Of a DNA stretch of 6,362 nucleotides, positions 1 through 5,457 are shown in pieces; the first letter of the stretch is position 1; the number at the start of each line of letters is the position of its first letter. The stretch lies in the NCBI GenBank assembly GCA_964354995.1, contig CAYHBQ010000031.1:1-6362 (forward strand), read 5' to 3'. The translations under genes and the position numbers were made by a program. This DNA comes from JBBSZK01 sp964354995. Lineage in GTDB: Archaea > Nanobdellota > Nanobdellia > Pacearchaeales > GW2011-AR1. The notes below the pieces were generated by a model, which saw only the letters and a program-made list of their open reading frames with translations, was not told the origin of the DNA and did not search any database.

Positions 1-1
1 T

Positions 2-286
2 GGTGGGCGGGACGAACTTGCGCGAGCAGTTAATCGTATTTTGAAGGCAGGTGTTGAACAAGTCAATGAAGACGATGTGCTCCATTACTTGGATACGGAA
101 GGCGTGCCTGATTTGGACTTGATTATTCGTACGTCGGGCGAGCAACGCACGAGCGGGTTTATGCCCTATCAAGGAACGTATGCCGAATTGTACTTTACCG
201 ATTTACATTTTCCTGATTTTGGGCCTGAACAACTTCGTGTTGCGGTTGAAGAATTCTCTCGTCGCAAGCGGACCTTTGGGAAGTAA
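2..286 (+). CDS. uppS: cis-prenyltransferase (undecaprenyl diphosphate synthase family), C-terminal part, 5' truncated by window edge
   Basis: The product adds isopentenyl diphosphate units in cis to an allylic diphosphate, making the long polyprenyl (dolichol-type in archaea) carrier lipid used for glycan transfer at the membrane. The frame is open from base 2 with no start in view, giving 94 residues of a protein usually about 230-260 long. Visible family signatures are GGRDEL at the edge, the substrate-binding IRTSGEQRTSGF block, and AELYFTD followed by FPDFGPEQL. The protein ends in a basic tail, RRKRTFGK, and a TAA. The TTG at 41 lies inside conserved sequence and is not the start. The gene sits 40 bp upstream of gatB, which has its own TATA box, so the two are probably separate transcripts. 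The family is near certain; chain length cannot be read from this part. Confidence 0.93.
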   Translation, partial: GGRDELARAVNRILKAGVEQVNEDDVLHYLDTEGVPDLDLIIRTSGEQRTSGFMPYQGTYAELYFTDLHFPDFGPEQLRVAVEEFSRRKRTFGK

Positions 287-295
287 GGTCGTTAG

Positions 296-303
296 TTATA
301 AAA
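296..303 (+). promoter_or_regulatory. TATA box for gatB
   Basis: TTATAAAA begins 31 nt before the gatB ATG at 327. With archaeal TBP/TFB geometry, transcription would start within a base or two of the ATG, giving a leaderless mRNA. It lies in the 40-bp gap after the uppS stop. Confidence 0.65.
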
Positions 304-306
304 ACT

Positions 307-326
307 GCTTTTCTCTTTGACTTTTT
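307..326 (+). terminator. Possible U-tract terminator of uppS, inside the gatB promoter region
   Basis: This pyrimidine-rich stretch with three T-runs begins 20 nt after the uppS stop and runs up to the gatB ATG. Archaeal termination commonly uses U-tracts without a hairpin, so it could end the uppS transcript. It may equally be only the T-rich DNA between TATA box and start site. Confidence 0.3.
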
Positions 327-1670
327 ATGAAAGGACTTATTGGACTTGAAATTCATGCGTATCTGACGACTCCTGAAAAATTATTTTGTCGTTGCGTTGC
401 TTCGCGTGAACGTGGATTGACGGAGAATACTCATATTTGTCCAATATGTACGGGGCAGCCAGGGGCAAAGCCGATGGCGCCGAATGCGGATGCGGTACAG
501 AAGGCGGTGCAGATTGGGTTGCTTTTGGGATGTACGATTAATGAACGCGTGTCTTGGATGCGCAAGCATTACGATTGGCCTGATTTGCCGAAGGGCTATC
601 AAACGACGATGAGCGGAGCACATGCGACTCCGCTTGGGGTTAATGGGACGTTTTCGAGCATTACGATTTCGAGTATGCATCTTGAGGAAGATCCGGCTTC
701 GTGGGATCCTAAAACAGGATGTGTCGATTATAATCGTTCGGGCTTACCTCTTGTTGAGATTGTGACGGCTCCTGAATTTCATTTTGCGGAGGAGGTTGTG
801 GAATGGTTGCATACATTAGTGCATGCGCTTGCCTATTTGAAGGCAGTCGATTCGAATGCCGGCATTAAAGTCGATGTGAATGTAAATATCCCAGGTAAGA
901 CTGAACGGGTTGAAATAAAAAATATTACTTCTATTGAGGCGATTGGTAAGGCAATCGAGTTTGAATTGGAACGACAGACTCGCGAGGGTTCGGTGCGGGA
1001 AACACGACGGTATGATGAGGCGAAAGGCACAACGATTTCGATGCGCAGCAAGGAACAGGAGGCCGATTATCGTTTTATGCCTGATCCTGATTTGCTCGCG
1101 GTGATGCTTGATAAAAACTATGTTGATGCATTGCAGAAGAAGTTGCCCGAGTTGCCGGATGTTAAACTTAAAAAACTCATTAAGAAATACAAGATTGATG
1201 CGCAGAATGCGGCTGTGCTTGCTAAACATCTAGAAGTTGTTACGTTCTTTGAGCAGGTCGCGGAGAAAATCGATGGCGCGTTCGCCGTTCCGTGGGTAAC
1301 GGTTGAGCTGTTGCGTGTTTTGAATTGGAATAAAACAACGCTTGATATGGTTGATATTAGACCAGAGCATTTTGTGGCGCTTCTGAAACTTGTTAAAGAA
1401 AAGAAGATAACCGAATTGCAAGCGAAGCAGATTTTGAATGGATTTGTTCCGAAGAGCTCGATGCCTCGAGTCGAAGGCAAACTCGATGATGTGCATAAAC
1501 TTGAAAAAGTGATTAATGAGATTATCGCTCTAAATAAGGAATCGGTTGACAAGTATCGCGCGGGAGAGAAAAACGTGTTGAACTTTCTCATAGGTGAAGT
1601 TATGAAAGCGACGAATCGTCGGGCTGATTTTGCTGTTGCCAAAAAAATACTTGAGAAGTTATTGAAATAA
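327..1670 (+). CDS. gatB: Aspartyl/glutamyl-tRNA(Asn/Gln) amidotransferase subunit B
   Basis: GatB binds misacylated Asp-tRNA(Asn) or Glu-tRNA(Gln) and, within cytoplasmic GatCAB, activates the acyl group and converts it to the amide with ammonia supplied by GatA. The 447 residues match the family over their whole length. The N-terminal cradle opens with IGLEIH (residues 5-10) and has cysteines C21, C23, C38 and C41, placed like the zinc site of GatB. Then come DLPKGYQ, HLEEDP, VDYNRSGLPLVEIV, VEIKNI, SMRSKEQEADYRFMPDPDL, and a C-terminal YqeY-like tail with YRAGEKNVLNFLIGEVMKAT. It is slightly shorter than the usual 470-480 residues. The ATG at 327 is supported by a TATA box 31 nt upstream. 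gatA and gatC are not in the window. The neighbours give no functional link. Whether Asn, Gln or both are made cannot be told here. Confidence 0.96.
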   Translation: MKGLIGLEIHAYLTTPEKLFCRCVASRERGLTENTHICPICTGQPGAKPMAPNADAVQKAVQIGLLLGCTINERVSWMRKHYDWPDLPKGYQTTMSGAHATPLGVNGTFSSITISSMHLEEDPASWDPKTGCVDYNRSGLPLVEIVTAPEFHFAEEVVEWLHTLVHALAYLKAVDSNAGIKVDVNVNIPGKTERVEIKNITSIEAIGKAIEFELERQTREGSVRETRRYDEAKGTTISMRSKEQEADYRFMPDPDLLAVMLDKNYVDALQKKLPELPDVKLKKLIKKYKIDAQNAAVLAKHLEVVTFFEQVAEKIDGAFAVPWVTVELLRVLNWNKTTLDMVDIRPEHFVALLKLVKEKKITELQAKQILNGFVPKSSMPRVEGKLDDVHKLEKVINEIIALNKESVDKYRAGEKNVLNFLIGEVMKATNRRADFAVAKKILEKLLK

Positions 1671-1672
1671 CG

Positions 1673-1680
1673 TTTAAATA
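1673..1680 (+). promoter_or_regulatory. TATA box for the 60-residue membrane protein
   Basis: TTTAAATA starts 3 bp after the gatB stop and 29 nt before the ATG at 1702. The spacing predicts a leaderless transcript and argues that the short ORF downstream is a real gene. Confidence 0.65.
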
Positions 1681-1701
1681 GTTCTTTTTGCTCTTTTTGT
1701 T
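1681..1701 (+). terminator. Possible U-tract terminator of gatB
   Basis: Two T5 runs and flanking T-rich sequence lie 11-31 nt after the gatB stop, just before the next ATG. This resembles the T-rich stretch in front of gatB. It could terminate gatB transcripts, or simply be the T-rich initiation region of the next promoter. Confidence 0.33.
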
Positions 1702-1884
1702 ATGTTAAGTCCGAAGCATCATCCGGTTGTTGGTCTTACCTTTAACCTTGGGTTGATTATGATTGCGTTTGCCGTGCTTGTGCTCGTATTTGCTAAGGAA
1801 CAAGCGTGGGTGCTCGTTCCCGTTGTGATTACGCTTGCAATTATGGGTGTTGTGTTTGCATACTTTGCGACGAAGAAACGGTAA
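1702..1884 (+). CDS. Small two-helix membrane protein, function unknown
   Basis: I do not recognise this 60-residue protein. It has a short N-terminus containing KHHP and two hydrophobic segments, about residues 9-30 and 35-54, separated by a short KEQ turn. It ends in KKR, which suggests a hairpin in the cytoplasmic membrane with both ends inside. There are no cysteines and no catalytic motif. A good TATA box 29 nt upstream and a clean TAA support it as a gene despite its size. It stands between gatB and the MutY-like gene on the same strand, each with its own apparent promoter, so context does not indicate a role. Confidence 0.7.
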   Translation: MLSPKHHPVVGLTFNLGLIMIAFAVLVLVFAKEQAWVLVPVVITLAIMGVVFAYFATKKR

Positions 1885-1886
1885 GC

Positions 1887-1894
1887 TTTTAATT
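1887..1894 (+). promoter_or_regulatory. Probable TATA box for the MutY-like/TrmH operon
   Basis: TTTTAATT is an imperfect TATA-like sequence just after the preceding stop codon. It begins 29 nt before the ATG at 1916, the same spacing as the other promoters here. That favours the ATG over the TTG at 1913 as the start. Confidence 0.5.
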
Positions 1895-1915
1895 TAGTAA
1901 CAAACTGAGTTATTG

Positions 1916-2698
1916 ATGGATATTGAAGATTTTAGAACGATTGTGTACGACTATTATGCGGCGCATAAACGTTCTTTTCCGTGGCGGGATGAAGTGACGA
2001 CGTACCGTGTGTTCGTTTCTGAGGTAATGTTGCAACAGACGCAGGCAGGAAGGAGGACGATTGAGAAATTTAATGCATTTATCGAACGGTTTCCCGATTT
2101 TAACACGTTAGCTACCGCGCCGCTTTCTGATATTTTGAAGCTCTGGCAGGGCTTAGGGTACAATCGTCGTGCACTCATGCTGAAGCGTGCTGCGGAGATT
2201 ATTGTGCGGGAATACGACGGGAACCTGCCTTCGACGGTCGAGGAGCTTGATGCGTTGCCGGGGATTGGACATGCGACGGCGTGTTCTATTTCTGCGTTTG
2301 CGTTCAACGCGCCCGTTGTGTTTATCGAGACTAATATTCGTTCGGTATTCATTCATCATTTTTTTCCAGGACGTGATGATGTGTCTGACAAAGAGTTATT
2401 GCCGATTGTCGCATCTACGCTCGATACCGAGAATGCACGGGAATGGTACTCTGCTCTTATGGATTACGGTGCGAGCTTGAAAAAATCAGTAGGGAACGAA
2501 AGCAGGCGAAGTAAACACTATGCGAAACAATCGAAATTCGAGGGGAGTGACCGGCAGATACGGGGAGAGATTTTACGACTGTTATCTGCACAGGGGAATG
2601 TCGAATATGAAGGGTTGCGTTTGTATAATGCCANNNNNNNNNNGCTTATTAAGGAAGGTTTAATTGTACGAGAAGGGAGTAGTATTCGTATTACCTAA
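1916..2698 (+). CDS. MutY-like adenine DNA glycosylase (HhH-GPD) lacking the Fe-S cluster, with C-terminal winged-helix-like tail; interrupted by a 10-N gap
   Basis: By homology this removes adenine mispaired with oxidised guanine, starting base excision repair. The 260-residue protein has SFPWR (20-24), then SEVMLQQTQ with the catalytic Glu at 36, WQGLGYNRRA, and the helix-hairpin-helix LPGIG (114-118). At the second catalytic position, where E. coli MutY has Asp138 in DGN, this protein has Glu138 in ETN. Endonuclease III's lysine in the HhH is absent, pointing to a monofunctional glycosylase. The four Fe-S cysteines are missing; the visible protein has a single Cys (123). In their place is a basic segment ending KFEGSDRQIRG (207-217), which I recall from a family of clusterless MutY-like proteins. 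The tail (about 214-260) looks like a winged helix, and no NUDIX-like domain is present. Ns cover codons 240-243; the downstream frame still reads sensibly. Start codon: ATG at 1916. Substrate is inferred. Confidence 0.85.
   Translation: MDIEDFRTIVYDYYAAHKRSFPWRDEVTTYRVFVSEVMLQQTQAGRRTIEKFNAFIERFPDFNTLATAPLSDILKLWQGLGYNRRALMLKRAAEIIVREYDGNLPSTVEELDALPGIGHATACSISAFAFNAPVVFIETNIRSVFIHHFFPGRDDVSDKELLPIVASTLDTENAREWYSALMDYGASLKKSVGNESRRSKHYAKQSKFEGSDRQIRGEILRLLSAQGNVEYEGLRLYNAXXXXLIKEGLIVREGSSIRIT
2634..2643. other. Assembly gap of 10 Ns
   Basis: Ten consecutive N characters fall inside the MutY-like gene, in the predicted recognition-helix region of its C-terminal winged helix. The round number suggests a scaffold gap whose true length is unknown. 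The sequence after it continues in a plausible frame (LIKEGLIVREG), so the real length is probably 1 modulo 3. Confidence 0.97.
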
Positions 2699-3327
2699 TG
2701 GTGCTCGAACGACGGCTTGATAAAATTACGCAGGTTGTAGCTCGGCGTCAGAAGGGTCTTGTGATTGTGATTGAAGATGTGCATGATCCACATAACGCTG
2801 AAGCTATTTTTCGCACATGCGATGCGTTTGGCGTTCAAGACGTGTACTTAATATTTGATAAAACGAAGCCGTGGAATCCCGCAAAAATTGGAAAGCAGAG
2901 TTCTTCTTCCGCACACAAGTGGCTGACGTTCCATACATTTCGTTCGACGAACGAATGTCTTGCTGAACTAAAGAAGAACGGGTACTTGCTCGTGGCTAGT
3001 GCTCTCAAAGATAGTACTGTTTCGCTCTTTGATTATTCTTTTTCAGATGAGAAAATCGCATTGCTTGTTGGGAACGAACATCGCGGATTGTCCGAGGAAG
3101 CGATTTCTACGGCTGACGTTATTTTGCAGATACCTATGCGAGGGATGGTTGAAAGTTTGAACGTGAGCGTTTCAACGGCGCTTTTTTTGTTTGAGGTTAC
3201 ACGACAACGTTCGAATAAGAAATCGTTTTCTTTTTCTTCTAGTGAGCAGAAAGAGCTTATTGAATCGTTCATTATGCGCTCACATAAAGGTGTTAAACGA
3301 TTAGGTCGCAAGCGCATACAACTCTAA
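2698..3327 (+). CDS. TrmH-like SPOUT RNA 2'-O-methyltransferase
   Basis: The protein should transfer a methyl group from S-adenosylmethionine to a ribose 2'-OH, most likely in tRNA (Gm18 in bacterial TrmH). It has 209 residues. The N-terminus has the ARRQ element (15-18) of TrmH. The SPOUT motifs follow in order: HNAEAIFRTCDAFGV (32-46) with N33 and the candidate catalytic R39, LLVGNEHRGLS (122-132), and IPMRGMVESLNVSVSTAL (145-162), which forms the deep-knot SAM site. The basic tail, RSHKGVKRLGRKRIQL, resembles the RNA-binding end of TrmH. Its ATG shares the last A of the upstream stop (TAATG), so translation is probably coupled to the MutY-like gene. The 3' end overlaps the convergent permease gene by 27 bp. 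The family is clear; target nucleotide and tRNA versus rRNA are not fixed by sequence. Confidence 0.9.
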   Translation: MVLERRLDKITQVVARRQKGLVIVIEDVHDPHNAEAIFRTCDAFGVQDVYLIFDKTKPWNPAKIGKQSSSSAHKWLTFHTFRSTNECLAELKKNGYLLVASALKDSTVSLFDYSFSDEKIALLVGNEHRGLSEEAISTADVILQIPMRGMVESLNVSVSTALFLFEVTRQRSNKKSFSFSSSEQKELIESFIMRSHKGVKRLGRKRIQL

Positions 3328-4419
3328 AACAGTTATCGCGATGAATGCGATTGTGAGCAGGATTCTCAGCCCCGGTATATTTGGCAATTGGTATTCTGGT
3401 TTTCGATTTCCCCTTTCCTTTGCTTTCCTTACCATTAATAAAATCATGATAATGGTTAACCCTCCAGAGACGAGGCCTCCGATTTCTAAGATGAGCGTAA
3501 ATGACGCAAGGTGCGTGAGACTCACAAGCGCGAACAATGCAATTGGCACACTTGAGGTTAACGCCCATGCTTGTTTTCTGTGCCACCCGTAATCGTATCG
3601 TAGCATATCGATGAGCGCTGTTGCAAGCGCAAGATATGCAGTAAGCATCGTGACGACTCCAATAGCGGCAAATTTTCTTCCGAGGACCAGTGTTGCCACT
3701 TCAGGTATTCTTGTTCCTAATGCGCCAATTACAAGCGCCGTAACTACGCTGTATACTATAATTACAATGAGATAGGCACCGATAATTGATTTCCTGAGTG
3801 TTTTTGCGTGGGGTCCTTGAAGCTCACGTGCTTCGGGAAGTGCGGAATATCCTAGAAGGGAGAAGATGATTACTCCTAAAGGCGCGATCCAGTTAGTCGC
3901 ATTCGTGTACGCGAGGTTTTCCGCTTTTATTTCGGGGAATGCGATTATCGTTATTATTCCGAGGGTTGCGAGCACGAGTGCGACTCCTATGAATTCCGCT
4001 TTTTTTACTGACTTAATTCCTCCGTACGTGATGATTGAAACGAGCGCCCAGAATACAATCCCCCATCGGATATTTTGATTGAAGCTGCCTTCAATTATGA
4101 AACTTAATGATTGACTCTCTGCAATAAGATATGCAAGGAGGGCTGCATAAATTCCTATGACCATCGACGCAGCCATTAGTCTCTTTCCTGTTTTTCCAAG
4201 GTAGCGTTCGGCGTATCCTGCGAGTTGGTGTTTTTCTTTTGTGCGTAGAATGACTTCTCCTAGCCCAAGCATAACAAAGGTCATGATTGTACCAATAATT
4301 AGAAGTTCGAAAAGGGCTATTTTTATCCCTGTTTGGCTTGCTACATAAGGAAGCCCCAGAAATCCTGCCCCCATAATGGTGCCTACGAGCGTCGTTATGG
4401 TCAGCATGGTTTTGTTCAT
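3301..4419 (-). CDS. Amino-acid permease of the aromatic/neutral amino-acid transporter type (Trp_Tyr_perm/Aa_trans-like)
   Basis: This is a 372-residue integral membrane protein with about eleven hydrophobic segments, roughly at residues 6-24, 33-54, 82-108, 120-133, 144-161, 178-193, 211-235, 251-270, 285-303, 308-331 and 350-371. The first helix has the substrate-site signature GTIMGAGFLGLPY (13-25) of LeuT-fold amino-acid transporters. Helix 6 ends GYSALPEARE, where family members have a conserved Pro-Glu. It probably imports an amino acid with an ion gradient; substrate is not predictable. A longer reading from a TTG at 4434 is possible. The ATG at 4419 is preferred because a strong TATA box begins 29 nt upstream of it and would lie only 5 nt upstream of the TTG. 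The gene converges on the TrmH-like gene and overlaps it, and diverges from the MCWS membrane protein. Confidence 0.85.
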   Translation of the reverse strand: MNKTMLTITTLVGTIMGAGFLGLPYVASQTGIKIALFELLIIGTIMTFVMLGLGEVILRTKEKHQLAGYAERYLGKTGKRLMAASMVIGIYAALLAYLIAESQSLSFIIEGSFNQNIRWGIVFWALVSIITYGGIKSVKKAEFIGVALVLATLGIITIIAFPEIKAENLAYTNATNWIAPLGVIIFSLLGYSALPEARELQGPHAKTLRKSIIGAYLIVIIVYSVVTALVIGALGTRIPEVATLVLGRKFAAIGVVTMLTAYLALATALIDMLRYDYGWHRKQAWALTSSVPIALFALVSLTHLASFTLILEIGGLVSGGLTIIMILLMVRKAKERGNRKPEYQLPNIPGLRILLTIAFIAITVLELYALAT

Positions 4420-4438
4420 TTCTTTTCTTGGCAAGGTA

Positions 4439-4448
4439 TATTTATAAA
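4439..4448 (-). promoter_or_regulatory. TATA box for the permease gene
   Basis: On the minus strand this reads TTTATAAATA, a near-ideal archaeal TATA box, preceded by A-rich AAAACCA as a possible BRE. It begins 29 nt before the ATG at 4419, predicting a leaderless mRNA. Confidence 0.7.
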
Positions 4449-4544
4449 TGGTTTTGCTGGTGTTTGGTTAACCGTATTAAGTCCATAAACTCCGTCGCGG
4501 ATTTTAAAACTGTAAGGGCTTCGCTCGATGGGTCTGAAGAATAA

Positions 4545-4552
4545 CTATATAA
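4545..4552 (+). promoter_or_regulatory. TATA box for the MCWS membrane protein
   Basis: CTATATAA, preceded by purine-rich GAAGAATAA, begins 30 nt before the ATG at 4575. The divergent region (4420-4574) holds this promoter and the permease promoter, about 96 bp apart, and no other convincing gene. Confidence 0.65.
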
Positions 4553-4574
4553 GCCTCGTCTTATATATGTTGAA

Positions 4575-5279
4575 ATGTGCTGGAGTTTTACCGCTTCGGG
4601 GATTTTCGCGGTTATTGGGTTTGCGGTGGCTGCCTATTTTGCTTATAAAAAAGAGAGCAAACTTCTTTGGATTCCTCTCGCCTTTTTTGCTTTGATGGAG
4701 GCCTTGCAGGCGGCAACTTATTTTTATCTTGGACAATGTCTCGCTTCTGAGAATCAGATGCTTACTTTTCTGTCTTATCTGCATATTGCCTTTCAGCCTA
4801 TTTTCATAAATGCCTTAGTTATGTATTTCATACCTCTACGCGTGAGGAAGAAACTATTTTGGCCGGTGCTTGCAGTGGCCGCCCTATTTAGTGTAATCCT
4901 TATTGTAAAACTATACCCCTTTGCGTGGGCAGGAACATGCAGCATTGGGACGACGTTGTGCGGAGATAACCTGTGTTCGTTTAGGGGGAATTGGCATCTT
5001 GCGTGGAGCATACCTTTTAACAATCTTGGTTTTACCATGATGACTTACTATTATATTGCTGTGTTTCTTTTGCCTCTTATTTATGGTTCATGGAAAACCA
5101 CCCTGTATAGTATCGTGCTCGGACCCTTGCTCGCGATAAGCCTTACTAATAATCATCCCAACGAATGGCCTGCGGTATGGTGCTTACTGTCTATTGCAAT
5201 TCTTCTCGGAGTGGCTGTTCCTTTCTTAAGAAAAACTATGCGTGTTGAAAAATGGTACTTCTGGAACTATCCTCGGTAA
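4575..5279 (+). CDS. Seven-helix membrane protein starting MCWS, function unknown (DUF5765-like)
   Basis: The 234-residue protein has about seven hydrophobic segments, near residues 8-23, 30-50, 62-86, 92-112, 150-170, 178-195 and 200-217. The N-terminus MCWSFTASG, the MEALQA motif (41-46), YLHIAFQP (about 69-76) and a late NEWPAVWC motif (about 195-202) resemble an uncharacterised family that I recall as DUF5765; no function is known to me. The loop between helices 4 and 5 has three cysteines (CSIGTTLCGDNLC), with further Cys at 2, 55 and 202. A Cys directly after the initiator Met is notable because Met removal would expose it. The ATG fits a leaderless promoter 30 nt upstream. Downstream, after 60 bp, is a tRNA gene with its own promoter; upstream is the divergent permease, so co-regulation of the two membrane proteins is possible but unproven. 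Confidence 0.8.
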   Translation: MCWSFTASGIFAVIGFAVAAYFAYKKESKLLWIPLAFFALMEALQAATYFYLGQCLASENQMLTFLSYLHIAFQPIFINALVMYFIPLRVRKKLFWPVLAVAALFSVILIVKLYPFAWAGTCSIGTTLCGDNLCSFRGNWHLAWSIPFNNLGFTMMTYYYIAVFLLPLIYGSWKTTLYSIVLGPLLAISLTNNHPNEWPAVWCLLSIAILLGVAVPFLRKTMRVEKWYFWNYPR

Positions 5280-5308
5280 CCCTGTTTATCGAACGCACAA
5301 ACAGCATA

Positions 5309-5316
5309 CTTAAAAA
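5309..5316 (+). promoter_or_regulatory. TATA box for tRNA-Arg
   Basis: CTTAAAAA begins 31 nt before the first base of the mature tRNA. That places transcription start at or very near the tRNA 5' end, so the leader would be short or absent. Confidence 0.6.
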
Positions 5317-5339
5317 CCTTGCTTAATCTGTTTTGTCAA

Positions 5340-5411
5340 GGGCCCATAGTTTAGTGGATAGAATATCAGGCTTCGGACCTGAGGACGGGGGTTCGATTCC
5401 TCCTGGGCCCA
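5340..5411 (+). tRNA. tRNA-Arg, anticodon TCG
   Basis: The 72-nt gene folds as a complete cloverleaf. The acceptor stem GGGCCCA pairs with TGGGCCC, with discriminator A. The D stem is GTTT/GAAT with two G-T wobbles, and the D loop has G18 G19 and A20, an arginine identity base. The anticodon stem TCAGG/CCTGA encloses loop CTTCGGA, giving anticodon TCG. A four-base variable loop is followed by T stem GGGGG/CCTCC with loop TTCGATT. CCA is not encoded and there is no intron. It should read CGA and, by wobble, other CGN codons. It has its own TATA box and no clear terminator; the next promoter starts within 20 bases. Confidence 0.96.
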
Positions 5412-5421
5412 GTTCTCGAAT

Positions 5422-5450
5422 CGAAAGATATAAATAGAGGTTATCTTTCG
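5422..5450. promoter_or_regulatory. Perfect inverted repeat flanking the TATA box of the secretory operon (candidate operator)
   Basis: CGAAAGATA at 5422-5430 and its exact reverse complement TATCTTTCG at 5442-5450 are separated by 11 bases. The 20-bp centre-to-centre spacing is about two helical turns. The left arm covers the BRE and the first two bases of the TATA box, and the right arm falls between TATA and start. A dimeric regulator binding here would block TBP/TFB. There is no T-run after it, so a terminator for the tRNA is less likely. Confidence 0.5.
5429..5436 (+). promoter_or_regulatory. TATA box for the Cys-rich protein operon
   Basis: TATAAATA preceded by purine-rich CGAAAGA (possible BRE) begins 29 nt before the ATG at 5458, predicting a leaderless transcript. 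Confidence 0.7.
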
Positions 5451-5457
5451 GGGTTTA

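Noticed and set aside
41..286. TTG at 41 as the start of the prenyltransferase
   Set aside because: The frame is open to base 2 and the upstream residues include the conserved GGRDEL motif, so the gene is cut by the window edge.
816..1642. Long minus-strand open frames across gatB
   Set aside because: They are antisense to a strongly conserved protein, have unusual composition and no recognisable domain.
1913..1915. TTG one codon before the ATG of the MutY-like gene
   Set aside because: The ATG at 1916 fits the TATA spacing better and is the only start type used elsewhere here.
2187..2480. Plus-strand open frame in another register inside the MutY-like gene
   Set aside because: It lies wholly within conserved coding sequence and its translation is Arg/Leu-rich without domain signal.
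4466..4473. Palindrome GGTTAACC upstream of the permease promoter, also present at 3454-3461
   Set aside because: An 8-bp palindrome is expected by chance and the second copy is inside a coding region.
4442..4486. 14-codon minus-strand ORF upstream of the permease
   Set aside because: It is too short to judge, overlaps the permease TATA box, and the only TATA-like site before it is too close.
4501..4700. A second TATA-like sequence (4501-4509) with an ATG at 4528 and a short ORF
   Set aside because: The ORF overlaps the MCWS protein in another frame, its box is only about 27 nt or less away with weak sequence, and the product looks like frame noise.
5422..5450. Inverted repeat as an intrinsic terminator of the tRNA
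   Set aside because: No T-run follows it, the loop is long, and it surrounds a strong TATA box, so an operator is the better reading.
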